Shown piece by piece: positions 43,553 through 55,985 of a DNA stretch of 64,000 nucleotides. This DNA comes from Cheiracanthium punctorium (Eukaryota; Arthropoda; Arachnida; Araneae; Cheiracanthiidae). The notes under the pieces were generated by a model, which had not been told where the DNA came from, did no database searches, and saw nothing but the letters and a program-made list of their open reading frames with translations. The number at the start of each line of letters is the position of its first letter. Positions within the stretch are counted from its first letter, which is position 1. The stretch covers positions 72,001 through 136,000 of the forward strand of contig JAWZYV010000158.1 of NCBI GenBank assembly GCA_038373885.1, given 5' to 3'. The translations under genes were made by a program, and so were the position numbers.

Positions 43553-44356
43553 TGTAATGGTTGGTTGGCGCAGTAAGCATCGCCTGGAGGAAACTGCTGC
43601 AAGCTGTTCGCCCAATCACCGGCGCGCTTTAGAAGCCCGGTAAACGCCGTTCAATCGAGCAGCCGGGAAACAACTCAGAAATGAGATGCGGTGAGAGTGA
43701 TAAATAAAAGGAGGAGCTTTCGCCGTAATCGTGGCATTATACAGCAGATCATCGCAGATAAACAGCAGTTAGACAGCAGGCAGATAAACAGCTGATAGAC
43801 AGCAGACAAAAGGTTAGCATGTAGCGGTACGAGCGAGCGGAAATGCTCTTTAGTTTGAGATAGGTTATTTTTCAGCCATCCAAACCTGCTTTTAATTAAT
43901 CTTTAAATGATAGTACGTTTTTAATCAATACTAAATGTTTCTAATTTTTAACCTGTTTTTAAAGTAAAGTAGAAGTTAGAATTTCTTTTAAAGTGCCGTC
44001 ACATAGAACTTAATATTTCATTGTAATTTTACTCTCTTGAAGATTGGAAATTTTCCCGGTTGACATGTTTTCTTCAAGGTAAAGCAGCAAGTTAGAATTG
44101 AAATTTAAATGGCTTTTGAAGTTGAAATCGTTGAACCCTTTTTGCCAGTACTTATGAAATTTACAGACTGTGATATATTTCTGTGCCAAGCTGTGATAAA
44201 GAATAGATGTGATATTTAAATAGTTTTTAAAGCAATTGTTAAATCCTTTTTGCAAGTACTTATGAAATTTACTGACTGTGATATTCTTCTGTGCCAAGCT
44301 GTGATAAATAAAGGTCAATGTCTCTCAACTCGGTTGCTATCCTTGTTTCCATAACA
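43553..44356 (+). mobile_element. Left LTR of a copia-type element
   Basis: Begins TGTAATGG and ends CCATAACA, which are inverted near-matches (7 of 8). It contains GATAAATAAAAGG near 43,700 as a possible TATA region and AATAAAGG near 44,307 as a polyadenylation signal. Downstream comes a leader and then a copia-type gag. The second LTR is missing, so the limits rest on the terminal pairing only. Confidence 0.55.
44131..44318 (+). repeat. Imperfect tandem duplication inside the LTR
   Basis: Two units of about 108 bp (the second incomplete) share CTTATGAAATTTAC, GACTGTGATAT and TTCTGTGCCAAGCTGTGATAAA, the last block broken at its ends. Confidence 0.75.
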
Positions 44357-44559
44357 CTCTTCATTCGTGGCCATCCACTTCTCAACACATATTTTGTTTC
44401 CCGGGTGTTGTCATTTCCAAATTTAACCTGGATTGTCGGCACTTACGGGAACAATAAGGGTTATGGGCATATGTTGTAGAGTGAATGTCCGTGACTGAAG
44501 ATTTTGTAAGGAAACCCCCCAGTGCTGAGATAGAGGGGCAATTATAATATTTCAAGAAA

Positions 44560-44880
44560 TTCTTTAAAGAAGTTTGAAGCTTACCTTGAAATTTCTGGAA
44601 GTCTTTGATGTTTATCCTGGAATTTCAGATATTTCTGAATCTAAGTTCAAATTGAAGTTTTTGCAGTTTAAAAGGTTGAAATTTTTGACGTTTTTGAAGT
44701 TTAAAGCTAACATTTTTTGTTTTTGAAGTTTAAAATATTGAGTTTTTGAAGTTAAAACTTGGAAATTTTTGATGTCTTTGGAATTTGACATTTTTTGAAG
44801 TTGAAATTTAGAACTTTTTGACATTTTGAAATTATTTTTAAGTTTGAAACTTAGAATTTTTGAAAATTTTGAAGTTTTTG
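44560..44880 (+). repeat. Degenerate TTTTTGAAGTTTAAA-type simple repeat
   Basis: The leader before the gag is built from drifting copies of a TTTTTGAAGTTT(A/G)AAA phrase. It ends directly before the gag ATG. Confidence 0.6.
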
Positions 44881-44886
44881 TGAAAA

Positions 44887-45320
44887 ATGGCTAATTCACC
44901 AGGTATCTCAACTTTCTACCAAACCGAGAAGTTAAATGCAACAAATTACTCCTCGTGGTGTGTTGATATGAAATTCCTACCCTTGGAGAAAAATTGCTAT
45001 GAAATTGTGTGCGGTAGGGAGAAAAGCCCGGTGATCAAAGAGGGCATTGTCACAGAAAAGGATGTGGAGGCGTTTAACGTCCGAAAAAGGCTTGCATCAT
45101 CTATGCTGTACCTCAATGTGCACAGTGATTTCCGACAAATTATCGGTGATTTAGATGACCCATGTGAAGTTTGGGACCTGTGAAGAAAAAATTTCAAGCC
45201 CGACAACCGTAGTCATCATATGCAAATCTTCAGTGAACTGATGCAAAGTAGAATTCAGCCGAATGAGAACGTCAACCTTTTTGCCTCGCGAATCCAGAGC
45301 TTAGCGAACCAGCTCAACCA
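44887..45320 (+). pseudogene. copia-type gag N-terminal fragment
   Basis: Starts at an ATG and reads FYQTEKLNATNYSSWCVDMK, then a Cys-containing segment, then SSMLYLNVHSDF and CEVWDL. A TGA at 45,181-45,183 interrupts it, and the same frame continues with NRSHHMQIFSELMQ and NVNLFASRIQSLANQLN. This is the gag wording of copia-type polyproteins (NYSSW near the start, LANQLN further on). Structural gag would package element RNA. Coding breaks off near 45,320, where a reverse-oriented hAT transposase begins. Protease, integrase and RT are absent. Confidence 0.75.
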
Positions 45321-46757
45321 TTACCTTAGTAAAGTCAATGTCTATAGTATTTTCAATTTTCAAAACAGCAAGTGCAGAAAGCCTCTCTTGAAATATCCTA
45401 TTTCTGAGGAATGATTTTAAAGATCTTAAGCATGAAAAACTTCTCTCACATGATGCAGTTGAAGCAGGTATCACAAGGAGAATTTGGATTAGTTTTGTCA
45501 AATATGGAAATATATTACAGAGTTCCTTTTCAACAAGAAAATTTCATCTTTTCCTCAGTTCTGTTATCTCCATGGATATTTCTGGCAAAGAGTCGGTGTA
45601 TTTTTTGTACATTTGCTGAAAAATTTTTATTTCTCCCTTTAATTTTTCCATATCAAGATCATATGTTTCAGAGACTTTTTGAATTAATTCAATATTTATA
45701 ATCTTTGATGGATCAGAACATATTACATCTTTTAGAGATTGAAAAATATCCAACTCATTTTCTTTTAACCTTTCGCTTATTGTGTTTAAAGCAGCATCTA
45801 TAACTGGAAAAAGCAATTTCCGTTCGATAGAACAATTTAACATCTTGTGGCATGCTGAAGAAACCGCCTCCAATTTTCGAAGACACTTTTCTAGAGCGTG
45901 GAAGTTTTGGAGAAGAAAACGATTTTCCTTCACAAATATCATTAACATGTCTCCACAACTTTTTGAAAAAATCTTCATTTCTGAATTCTTGCAAGCATGC
46001 CTTTGTTGCATTAACCAACTCTTTAAGTGTTGAAAAAATTAGAGATTTTGATTGCAAAGCTTTTGAAAGTCTATCTGTAGCTTTCAAAACTCTTTGGGTC
46101 AGAAGTAAGCAGAAAATGAATTGGAAACTTTCACTATTATTTAGCAAAGCTTCAGCTTGTGATCCATTTTTAGGATCAGTTTCAGAGATTTCTTGAAGAG
46201 TATTTATTATTTCATCAAAATTCTGCAAGATGGTGTTGGAAGCTTCTACATGACAACTCCATCTTATATCACTTAACGACTTAAGTGACTTGTATCCACC
46301 AAAAACGTCTTTATTTTTCAAGTTTTCTTTAAATAAAGAAGTTCTTTTCGCCGAAGCAGTAAAAAAGTTGTGCAGTTCTTTTTAGATGCCCTTAGAATTT
46401 CTAATTTGTGTTTGTTTGCTACATGCGTCAACAATGCACAGATTCAAAATATGGGCATAACAGTGCACATAGAAAGCTAGAGGATTTTCTTGAAGAATTC
46501 TCGCTGCTATTCCTTTGTAGCTTCCCCTCATATTTGCTGCGCCATCAGAGCATTGAGCACGGATTTTTGAAAGAGGAAATTGAAAGTTTTCCAAATCATT
46601 TTTTATCAAAATGGCTAGAGTTTCTCCTTTAGTATTGCCTGTTTTAAAAACCCCAAAAATCTTTCGTGCACGCTGAAATTTTCTGGCCTGACATAGCGAA
46701 TTATGATTGCTACTTGTTCGTCGTTCGCTATGTCGGCCGTTTTGTACACAGATTGTT
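45302..46757 (-). pseudogene. hAT transposase (ZMYM1-like group), frameshifted
   Basis: Read from 46,757 leftward: YKTADIANDEQVAIIIRYV, then ENFSVHERFLG, a frameshift near 46,640, then CSDGAANMRGSYKG and FYVHCYAHILNLC (the DUF4371/RNase-H-like core wording with a DGAANM motif). A stop near 46,382 and another shift near 46,000 follow. The chain continues through FEKF-less helical stretches to IPASTASCERSFSCLRSLKS and RNRIFQERLSALAVL, the hAT C-terminal dimerisation region. At least three lesions make it a pseudogene. No terminal inverted repeats were found, and its C-terminal end abuts the copia gag fragment within about 20 bases. Confidence 0.8.
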
Positions 46758-49229
46758 ACTTTTGAACTTGAAAATTGGGGGGGCGTGACCCCTTTACTTT
46801 TGGAAGTGAAGGTGCAGTCGCCCCCCTTGCCCCCCGGACCAGCCGCCTATGCCCACACCGAATCAGATGTCCTTGCGCCAATTTTTTTAAATAAAAACTT
46901 AAAGCATGTCTCTTAAGCGTCAAATCTATATCAAGAGCTAGACTTTCTCCAATGATATCAAAAACCTATAAATACTGTAGAATCTCCCTATAACGAAATT
47001 TTTCATGGAAACGCAACTTTAAGCTTAAATAACACTATAAACATTTTCCATATAACGAAGTGCTGATCTTCCCATAGCAGATATTTCAGATTTACCTTTG
47101 ATTTTTTTTTTTTTTTTTTGTTAGTTATGAAGAAAATTTTAATTCTTGGACAGACCACTTAGTGGAAGAGTAACACATGATAAAAATGGAGGCCAGGAAA
47201 GTGAAACTGACTGCGATAATGAAGACTCTTCACCAGCGCCTGATTATGACCAACAGGGGCACCGGGCATTAATGGATATGGGGCCTCCCATCTATGAAAT
47301 TTGTTATATTTTTCATAAAATTTTGATATAAAAAAGAATATTTCAGAAAAAACATTTTAAATTTGGGGCCCTGGACAAAGTTCCGATTTGCCCATATAAT
47401 AATATAAGGCCCTGCGCTTCACGAACAAAACCACATCATACCGAAATGCTTCAACCTTTCAAAACCATTAAAAAGAGGTTTACAAATGGAAGAAAAGGTG
47501 CCTCACTCTATTTTTAGCGCACTTTTAAAATCTGAATATTTTTATGAAAATTTAAAATCACAGAATGCAAAACAATATAAAATAACGGAAAATTGAAGTA
47601 AAATAAACATAAGTGCATTACAAATTTTATTTTCTAAATTCGTGGATTGCCTTTACTTTTGAACATTTCATTTACAGTATGAAAAGTAAGAAACCGTAAG
47701 TTTAACAAATTTATAATAAATACCAATTTATTTTTAATTGAAAGTCATAATTTAATACTTTTAACCATCGAATTAACTAAAAAGTTTATAATATTTGCTG
47801 AAATAACTGTAAAATCTCTGTACAACGAAATTTTCTCTATAGCGAATTTTTTAACTGGAACCGAGCGAGTTCGTTATAGGGAAATTCAATTGTGTGTATA
47901 TATATATGAATGAACTCTTTTTGGAGTCTACACAGTGAGAAAATAAATGTTTATAAAACTGAAGTACAATTATAGCCTACCTCTCGACGTTTGCTCTTTG
48001 CAATCCTTGCAGATAGCGTATTTAGTGTTTGGTACCAAATCAAAATAATTTAGAAGAATAGACGATTGTCCTTTTAAACTGTCATCTAATGCCCATGATT
48101 TCGATCACACTTCGAATGGTGATACGGCATCCATTCAGCGATGGTTAGAATTAAAAAAGGAAAAAGAAAAAAAAACAGTTCGAGAACACTTGCGCAAACA
48201 AATGTGCCAATGAAACGACGCCTCTCATCTCATTACCAAAATAAAGTTTCTAGAACTGTGTTGCGCCTGCGTGGTTTTCTTCTGAAAAGCGAAGTATCGG
48301 CGAAAATGGATGAAAGCAACAGAAACCGTTACTTTCCCGATACTTTTAGAATCGAAAGAACCGATACCTAAAAAAATAGGAGGTATCGGTGCCGATACTA
48401 TCGGTCAATCCCTAATAATTTGTTTTAGGTTAACTAACAGTCGTATTCACGAAACGGCTAGTAACAGCCTGATCATGAAACTAATGTTTGACCATTACTT
48501 GCTGGTAACACACCAGTAACCTAGGAACGGTATTCACCAACTATTTAAAACCATTGGTTTCCTGACCAATGTTTGATCATCGATGAACTTGTACTTATGC
48601 ATTCTGCTTTGTAAGCTTGTCTGTGATAGGCTTAGGGCACTGGTATCCAACCAGCTGATTGCCGACCCTTGACTCCTCTTCGCGAGCGCTCCAAAATAGT
48701 TGAAAAGAAGCAGGGGTGTAATGTGTTTTCATGTATTTTTATAATCACAAATGCTTCAATTATTTATTTCGGGGATTTCTGACTTTTTTGCAATTTATAA
48801 CTTATATTATATTTATATACACCTTTGAATTTAAAAAAGATATTGATTTTAAAAGATAATGATTTTTAAGGTTATTCGAAAGTTTTTTATTTTTTAATGT
48901 ATCTGACAGTCAAAAACAGTACGATTGTTTAAAAAATTTTTAATACATATTTAAGAGCTTACACTGGGGGTATTTTATTTGTTTTACTATAGGAGATGAC
49001 ATGAGGTTTTTTTAAATGAGTATCAATAATTAAAATTGCAAATGCATAAAAAAGCAACTATTTTGACAATGTTTTAATACAATTGTAATGACTTTGATGT
49101 TGGATCATAGAGCAGCTCTGCCAATATTTTGTAATTTTATACAGTAAAGAGCAAATATATACGTGAATATTAAAATGTGATTGTGTTGAAATGGCTCTTG
49201 CTGGGCCTTAAATAATGATTTATGAGCTA
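46758..49229. other. Non-coding repeats with pogo-type ends
   Basis: No gene is supported. CTGTAGAATCTCCCTATAACG (46,975) and GTTCGTTATAGGGAAATTC (47,869-47,887) are inverted relatives of a pogo-type end; 47,811-47,893 may itself be a tiny palindromic MITE. 47,249-47,410 is one of three copies of a GACCAACAGGGGC...ATCTATGAAATTTGTT repeat (others near 49,370 and 49,630). GACCGATAGTATCGG next to TAGGGATTG (48,390-48,415, reverse) looks like a hAT end. Confidence 0.5.
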
Positions 49230-49848
49230 GTCATTACCAGGGGTGGTTCCAGACTGTCAGTTTAAGGGGGGTCATGACGATTGACGAGGGATTTCTGAAG
49301 ACTTCTTGAGGCCCTGGACCCTTATGCAAATGTAGGGCCCAAAGAGGCGTATAACTAGGCAGGGCTCGATTATGATCAACAGGGGCCCTAAGCATTGATG
49401 AATTTGGGGCCCCCATCTATGAAATTTGTTAAATTTGGGCCCCGTACACTTTGAACAACTTAATAACTATTCAACCCACCACCCCCACAATCATTGTACT
49501 TTTATAAATTTCTGTCTATCCTTCCCTACAAAAGTGCTTTTTGAAAAAAGAAAAAAACAAAAACAGTAAAATTATATTTAAAACTCTTGTGTTCCATCCA
49601 GCTCAATGTGTACCCCTCTTCCAGGGACCGATTATGACCAACAGGGGCCGGGCATTGATGAATTTGGGACCCCCATCTATGAAATTTGTTTTCTTTTTCA
49701 TAAAATTTTGACATATAAAAGAATATTTCAGAACAAAATTTGAAAATGGGGGCCCCGATTTGCCCATGCGATAATAAGGTTCTGCCCTCTTCCGCTTGCG
49801 TCCCTGGGGAGGTGGGGGTGGGGGCAGATCTCGCCAACCCCTCCCAGA

Positions 49849-50161
49849 CAGTGCAGCAAGCTTGATTTATCAAGTCTTGATTTATCAATAAGCTTGAATT
49901 AAGCTGGTAATAAAATAAAACACATCTTTACGAACTTTCAGCAAATTTGAGGACGCTAGACAATTAATGTCCATTCTCTTTCACAGATGGCGCCATCACT
50001 GCGCACTTTGAAAGCTTAAATCAAGCTGTATTTAAGCTTGACAATTCAACTTGACTCCTGCAAGCTTGCTGCCAGCTTAAAATGAGTTGAACTGTCAAGC
50101 TTGCATTAATACGTCAAAGTCAAGGAAATGTCAAGCTTGATTTAAGCTTATGTGCTGTCTG
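49849..50161. mobile_element. HindIII-rich MITE
   Basis: Ends CCCAGACAGTGCA and TGTGCTGTCTGGG pair as near-perfect inverted repeats, and the interior is built from recurring CAAGCTTGA and TTAAGCTT phrases in both orientations. No coding sequence. Target duplication not resolved. Confidence 0.65.
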
Positions 50162-50846
50162 GGCTGGCTTCGGCTCTGGTCCCAATAAGAGCTTTTTTAT
50201 TGAATTGTATAAACATGTATTCAACAAAAGCAATCCACAATAAAATTAATTTTTTATAGAAAATTCGTCTTTCCATTTAGATAATTTTCTGAGAATGTGT
50301 GTGGAAATAACATTTGACAATTAAAATTATTCGGCTCATCATTTATTCAGATTGAGTCGAGAATGAGACTAGTTTTCCCTTAAGACTAAGGGACTGGATC
50401 CGGGCTTAGCTTTGGCCTATCCCTTAAAACATTCTGGTCACTGATCAAAATGACAAATCATTCAGGCATTCGAAAGAGTTATAGATATAAATTTTAATTT
50501 AAGAATGATGTGACGCTCCAAGAAAAAATGTGGAGAGAGGCTCATTTTAATAAATCCTTTAATTTATTCATTTAATTTGCATTTCATAAAAATTTTATGA
50601 TTTAATTGTTGATTGTAAAAAAAAAAGTAATTTTTATCAACATGGCTTGGGTAAAATCTTACATTTTCGATTTACCATCTTCAATCATTTATGTCTAAAC
50701 GACTAGAATTTTCTTAAAGCCTCTCCGTTTTTCAGTTTTTCGGCCACTCAAAAAGACACTTTATGATTTTGATTAAAGTCAAATTTCACAAAGTTATTCA
50801 TGTTTTCTAATGATAGAGATCTATGTATATTTCTTTGTTATTACAG

Positions 50847-50996
50847 CTTACGAAAGTCTACTTGGGTGATCAAAAGGTTTGTTTTCAGCACTTTGCTTCA
50901 ATTCCAACGCACGATCACAACGAAAAAATTTTGGATGATTTTTTGGAAAAGAGCAAAACATCGAAAAATAAGTATCCCAGGCAGCAAAAGAGTTCG
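50847..50996 (+). other. Possible 150-bp exon
   Basis: A pyrimidine-rich stretch ending in TTATTACAG is followed by 50 open codons and then GTAAAAAG, so both splice signals are present and the interval is an exact multiple of three. The encoded text runs from LTKVYLGDQKVCFQHF to PRQQKSS and matches nothing I recognise. It lies inside the 4.9-kb hAT-ended element, so it could be a captured gene piece or part of a degraded transposase. Equally it may be chance. Confidence 0.25.
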
Positions 50997-51844
50997 GTAA
51001 AAAGTTGGCCGGCTGTCTATTTCATCGGCTTGTACTCGGGAATTTTTGTTCGACGTCCATTTAACGTCCGCTGAAGCTATACCGCCGACGTGCAATTCGT
51101 TTCGCAGCTCCCTGACCTCGGGAGAAAACTATTCCGTACTAAGGTTATTCTTTTAAAAAACATGCATTTTTTGAACCTCTTCTAAAAGAAGTCAGGGGTG
51201 CTGGAGATAAGAAAAAAATTATATACACATATATTTATTAATATACATAAAATATACAGTTATTAGACATACAATCGAATTCACTGAATAAGTTCCATAG
51301 TCATATTTCTTAAAAGAAAAACACATAACCTTTTTATGGATAAATGAAATATACATAATTCTTTTTACAAGTTGTACTATACATTGAAATAGAAGATAAA
51401 CTTAGATCAGTTACGAACTTTATAGGGAAAAAAATTAAATTAAAAAATCTTAAATATCGAAATTTTGAAAAATGTTTCTGGCAATTCCATGTTTAAGAAT
51501 TTTTTTTTCTAAAAGTACATAAAGGCACCGTTTATTTATTTCATTGTGTAGTGCAGCTTCTAAAAAATGATCCTTAATTTTTTTCGAACCTCTTGTGAAA
51601 TCACTGAAATCAGTTCATGTGCACCAGTGTACCAAGATCTTGAGGCAGATTTTGTTTCTTCGACATAGACTTTTAATGAGACTATACAAATATCTTTTCA
51701 AAGTAAAGTTAGAGATTTATTGTAACAATAATTGTTATTGTAACGAGATTAGGTTATTGATTAAGGCAAAGCTACACGAGGGGTATATATCTAAAGGGGA
51801 GTATGCTTTAAGTGAAGAGCGTTTAAGGTGTTTTATAGCATAAT

Positions 51845-51965
51845 CACGTTACATATGGAGAAAACCACCCCAAACTCTGGACCTTTAGATCGACAGACAC
51901 AGGCCAGAACCCTAGCCGCCATCTACCACTTTCAGTGGTCTTAAGCACTCTGCCACTGTTATTGT
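51845..51965 (-). repeat. SINE family B copy
   Basis: Reverse complement contains AGTGGCAGAGTGCTTAAG, a GGTTCTGGCC block and GATCTAAAGGTCCAGAGTTT, then TTTCTCCATATGTAACG, parallel to 24,672-24,800. Confidence 0.55.
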
Positions 51966-53962
51966 TTCAAATCAATTGGAGAATATTTAAAAAAATGATT
52001 TGAAATACGAAAAAGTAAAAATGTTGTACACATAAAAATAAATAAAGGTAAAAGATTAAAAATTGAACACTGATAAATTACTATAACTGTGGAAAATCAT
52101 AAGTTGGACACCCCCATAATTAAAAAAGTTCTATTATAAAAAGTTAATTAGGCATAATAAGCATAAAATCTGGAAGGTAGATAATTTATTTAATAGGCAA
52201 TTTAAAATGACAGGGGGGGCTATATTTTTTTCCCCCATTTCTTCTTGTCTATTGTGGCGTTTTTTTACAACTTTTCTTTTCTATTCTTGCAGACGCAGAC
52301 TCGTTTGTCGCATTTGTACTTTGTCTCTGACACATAAGAAAATTTGCATTCAAGTTTAGTTCCTTGTATCCGAAATGCCGAAATGGGCGACACTGAGCCT
52401 TTTACTTATTAGTCTGGGTTTAAAATGGAACATTAGTTAATGTCTGCTACCTTTGGAGTCCTAAAGAGAGTTCTACACCAGAAAGCAGATGCAAGAAGTG
52501 TATGCTTTTCGAAAACAAATCCATATGCTGTTCATTTTCTTGTCTTGCGCCGTTCAGTTCATTTTGTCGCATTATGGAACTGAAAAATGGCCTTTGGGGG
52601 TGTCAGCAACTCCCTGGTAAACTAATAGCTTTCATGCCCGGAACACTAAGAATTTATAATGGTTCTTGAACCCTTACTATACCCATCTTTAAACTTGCCA
52701 CTACTAATTAATGGATTCGTGTTTCGTCAAAGGAAAACACATGATCAGCGCTTAGTTGAACATGCGATTTCCCTCAGAATTTTTTTGGACACTGAAAGGA
52801 AACATGAGTTTTCGGAGAGAAAAATGTTTTACAGGACACTGGGTTTTTTGGCGTTAATGCATAGTATATCATTCCATAAATTTTGCAGAACTGCTTTCTT
52901 CCAGATATTCATTTTCAAAGGGAAAAACAGTTTTTCCTATGGAACAAATTTTATATTTAAAACCTTATAATCATGGAATGTGATGACAGGGTTACGAAGG
53001 TTTTTTTTTTTTTTTTTTTTTTGTTTAAAAGCCTTTTTATGATTTCCATAGCTCTTTCCAGTAGTCGTAGTGCTAAAAATCCTCATTACTTTATTGAATT
53101 CCAAAATATATCACAACGATCTGTCTAATGCTGGGCATCACTGAAATGTTCACATAAAACTTAAGCTGAATAGTCAGTTTCAAACTTTCTAGCACATACT
53201 CATTCAAATTTCAATTAAGAAGTGTAGCATCTAACAATGCTGGAAATTTTTATTATGTACAAAGTAGCTAATTAATCAGAATTATTTTCTTGGAGTTACA
53301 AATGCTGTAAAAATATTAACGCTAAAATAGCTTTAATGACGTTTGATTATAATTTTATTCTTCTAAATTGTAACGCAGGCCGCCTAGGAGCCCATAGCCC
53401 ATAAGCAGAAACATACTCAATGGGTAATCCGGCCCTGTTTAGGTATGATCCCTTCTCTCGTGACCCACCCCGCCTTTCCTCCTCTATAATTTTTATGATC
53501 TTGTAGCAGTTACGGTATATTTGGATTCCATAAATTATTTACAAACATAGGTGCTCCTTAGACTGCTTTTCAAGACGAGGGAGGCTTTTTGAAAGGGGGA
53601 GGGGGGTTCGAATACGAGTGTAATAAATTACGCACACACAATTCACACATTTTTCTATAAACCATTTTTTGATTTTGAGTTTTCTTTTATTATGGGTTTG
53701 GTACCCCTTCCACCTTTACCTTAATCAGGCTCGTTGTGACTCCCCCTTCCATTGCTCTCCATGGATATGGATTAGCGCACATATTTACAAAACGGCGGCA
53801 TATTTTTCTGCCAAGGAGGAACGTCTGAGCACATAGAATATTGTGTGCATACTTTAGTATTATTATAAAATAAACTAGTAAGACCAATGGTCTTCTAAAG
53901 AGAAATTCTCTTTCAGCAGCACAATGTGGTATGCATGCACATGATCAAGGCCTTTCTGAATT

Positions 53963-54110
53963 TTGGTCCCTTCCCAAGCTCGACTTGGGCCCTCTTTTTT
54001 TGGGGAGATGGTTAATCTAGGCCCCTATTTTGGGCCCTTTTCCGAGCTCGATTCGGGCCCTCTTTTTTTTAGGGGTGTGTGTGGTTACTCTAGGCCCCTT
54101 AGTCGAAGAC
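53963..54110 (+). repeat. Two-unit tandem repeat near the hAT right end
   Basis: Units of about 75 bp share CGAGCTCGA(C/T)T-like wording, then GGGCCCTCTTTTTTT and CTCTAGGCCCCT-like wording (53,963-54,035 and 54,036-54,110). Confidence 0.7.
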
Positions 54111-54178
54111 CATTTGGGGGGGTCATGACCCCCGTGACCCCCCCCCCCCCCCCTCCTGGAACCGCCACTGGTCATTAC

Positions 54179-55301
54179 TCAATTTTTAACTGAAGTTATG
54201 AACTAGGCTGTCTCTTGATTTTTCATATCGAGGCCTAGAAATTTTTGGAACAAACCAAAAAAAAAAGGGGGGGGGGGAATTGCAGATCTCTACTCGAAAT
54301 TGCAAGTTTTTTCCCGCAATAAAGATACACTTTAATCACTCTGTAGTCAGACATTAAAATATTTTTTTTTTTCATGTGATTAATTTATGAGTAATAACTT
54401 AGCACGAAGTGTACAACTTAATTAAATAAAGCAGGAGCGGGGAAAAGGAGTATTCAATTGAAATATTAATAGTGAATAATGCCTCTGATGTATTTTTATC
54501 AATGGGATAATGCAAAAATCAAGAATTATATTAGTTGTTGTTCAGCGTTTTATTTAATCGGCTGTATGTAAATAAATATTTAATACTATAAGTTTAAGAC
54601 ACACACTGTTAAAATTGACATTTTCTTCCCTCTTGAAACAGATAAAACAAATGTCAATGAATTTTTGTCTCAAAGCTACATGTTCTTGCTTTTGCAAAGT
54701 CGTAGGCAGATAAAAAGTTGGGGATATGTAGCGCTGAAATTTTTTTTACCTATAGTTGAACTGCAGAATTAATGCAAATAAAAAAACTACTAATTTCAAT
54801 GAGTAAAATTTCGGGGGAAGGGTGGGAAATCAAACCCTCATGATCTCCCTCCCGGGGGTTACAGCCTTGTGTTTTTGGTAATACGGAATATAACTAATAT
54901 GATACGACTAATTAAAGAAACCTGTTCCAGCCCAGTTAACCCCTGCTAATTCAAATGGCTTTGTCTATTAAATTTTGCAATGCTCTTCATGGGGGGAAAA
55001 ATAAATAAAAAATAATAAATAAAATTAAGAGTAGTACCTTTTTCTGACAGGATGGGATCATTATTGATTTTGTAGTATAATGTCGAATTTATACACTTAA
55101 TTAATATGGTTAAGTACTTCATTCCAGTGGGCCTTACATTTTTAGAAATAAAAAATCATATTTTTGGAAATTCAGTATTAAATTTTAAATATAATATTTT
55201 CACCGTTTCAAAGTAAAAAGAAAAAAATGCTGCTTATGACTTTTGGGTGTTCATTATTTCTTCAGTATTTAAAGGAACTTTAGAATGGATGTTGTTGAAA
55301 T
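54179..55301. other. AT-rich non-coding region
   Basis: No gene is supported. An A run followed by a G run lies at 54,259-54,277. No repeat limits are resolved. Confidence 0.4.
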
Positions 55302-55303
55302 TA

Positions 55304-55983
55304 CAGTAGAAGACCCAAAATCCGCAAGGCTCTAAAATCCGCACTGTCTATTCAATGTAAACAATGAAATCTGCCCTGCCAGCTGCAATTTCAGAAAACT
55401 ACACTATAACCACAAAGTAAAACTAAATAAGCTATTCCCACTTGAAAAAAATATTTTAAGAGTTTGTGAGCTCTTGTGGTAGCATTGATATCCTTCAAAT
55501 GACTGACAGTGACATAATTAACACTCAATTATGTTCAGATGGCACAGACTCTGACACAGGAACAAGTGAGGATGATAGAAAAGTTGATAAAATAACATTT
55601 AATGAAGGTTAGGCTCAGAGAAAGAAATATCTCAGATTTGTAGAGCAACAAAGCTGTGTTACAAAACAGGAAATAATGAAAAAAAAAAAAAAAAACCTAT
55701 AATTAGAACATCCCAAAGTCGTAAACTACTATTGAATATACATGGTTAAGTAAGTTGTACTATAATCTCATAATTTTGTATATTGTATTATCCCTCTGTA
55801 TTTTCATATCATGATTCTGATTATAAGTATCATGATTTGTTTCTCTTGATCTTTATTGTTTCTTTTTTTCTGGGTATGTTGAGGGAAATAGAATAAATTT
55901 CCTATGATGACCCAAAATCTGCAAAATTCTAAAATCTGCACAAGGTCTGGAACCAAGCTGTGCGGATTTTGGGTCTTCTACTG
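55304..55983. mobile_element. Tigger-type deletion derivative, 680 bp
   Basis: Perfect 23-bp inverted ends (55,304-55,326 and 55,961-55,983) begin CAGTAGAAGACCC, and TA flanks both sides (55,302-55,303 and 55,984-55,985). Subterminal CTAAAATC(C/T)GCA motifs occur at both ends. The interior keeps a scrap of transposase. Confidence 0.9.
55500..55680 (+). pseudogene. Tigger-type transposase tail scrap
   Basis: A plus-strand frame reads MTDSDIINTQLCSDGTDSDT, then SEDDRKVDKITFNE, a stop, then AQRKKYLRFVEQQSCVTKQE. An acidic stretch followed by a helical segment with EQQS is the usual C-terminal layout of Tigger/CENP-B-like transposases. The catalytic domain has been deleted. Confidence 0.5.
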
Positions 55984-55985
55984 TA

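Larger units (their letters stand above)
49238..54170. mobile_element. 4.9-kb hAT-ended element with 8-bp target duplication
   Basis: Left end CAGGGGTGGTTCCAG (49,238) and right end CTGGAACCGCCACTG (to 54,170) pair as inverted repeats with two mismatches. The flanks GTCATTAC at 49,230-49,237 and 54,171-54,178 are a perfect 8-bp duplication, as expected for hAT. Inside are a small MITE, a SINE, two copies of a short dispersed repeat and a possible exon. No transposase was recognised. Confidence 0.85.

Noticed and set aside
52659..52970. 103-codon open frame
   Set aside because: No domain, AT-rich composition, and no splice or promoter context; likely chance.
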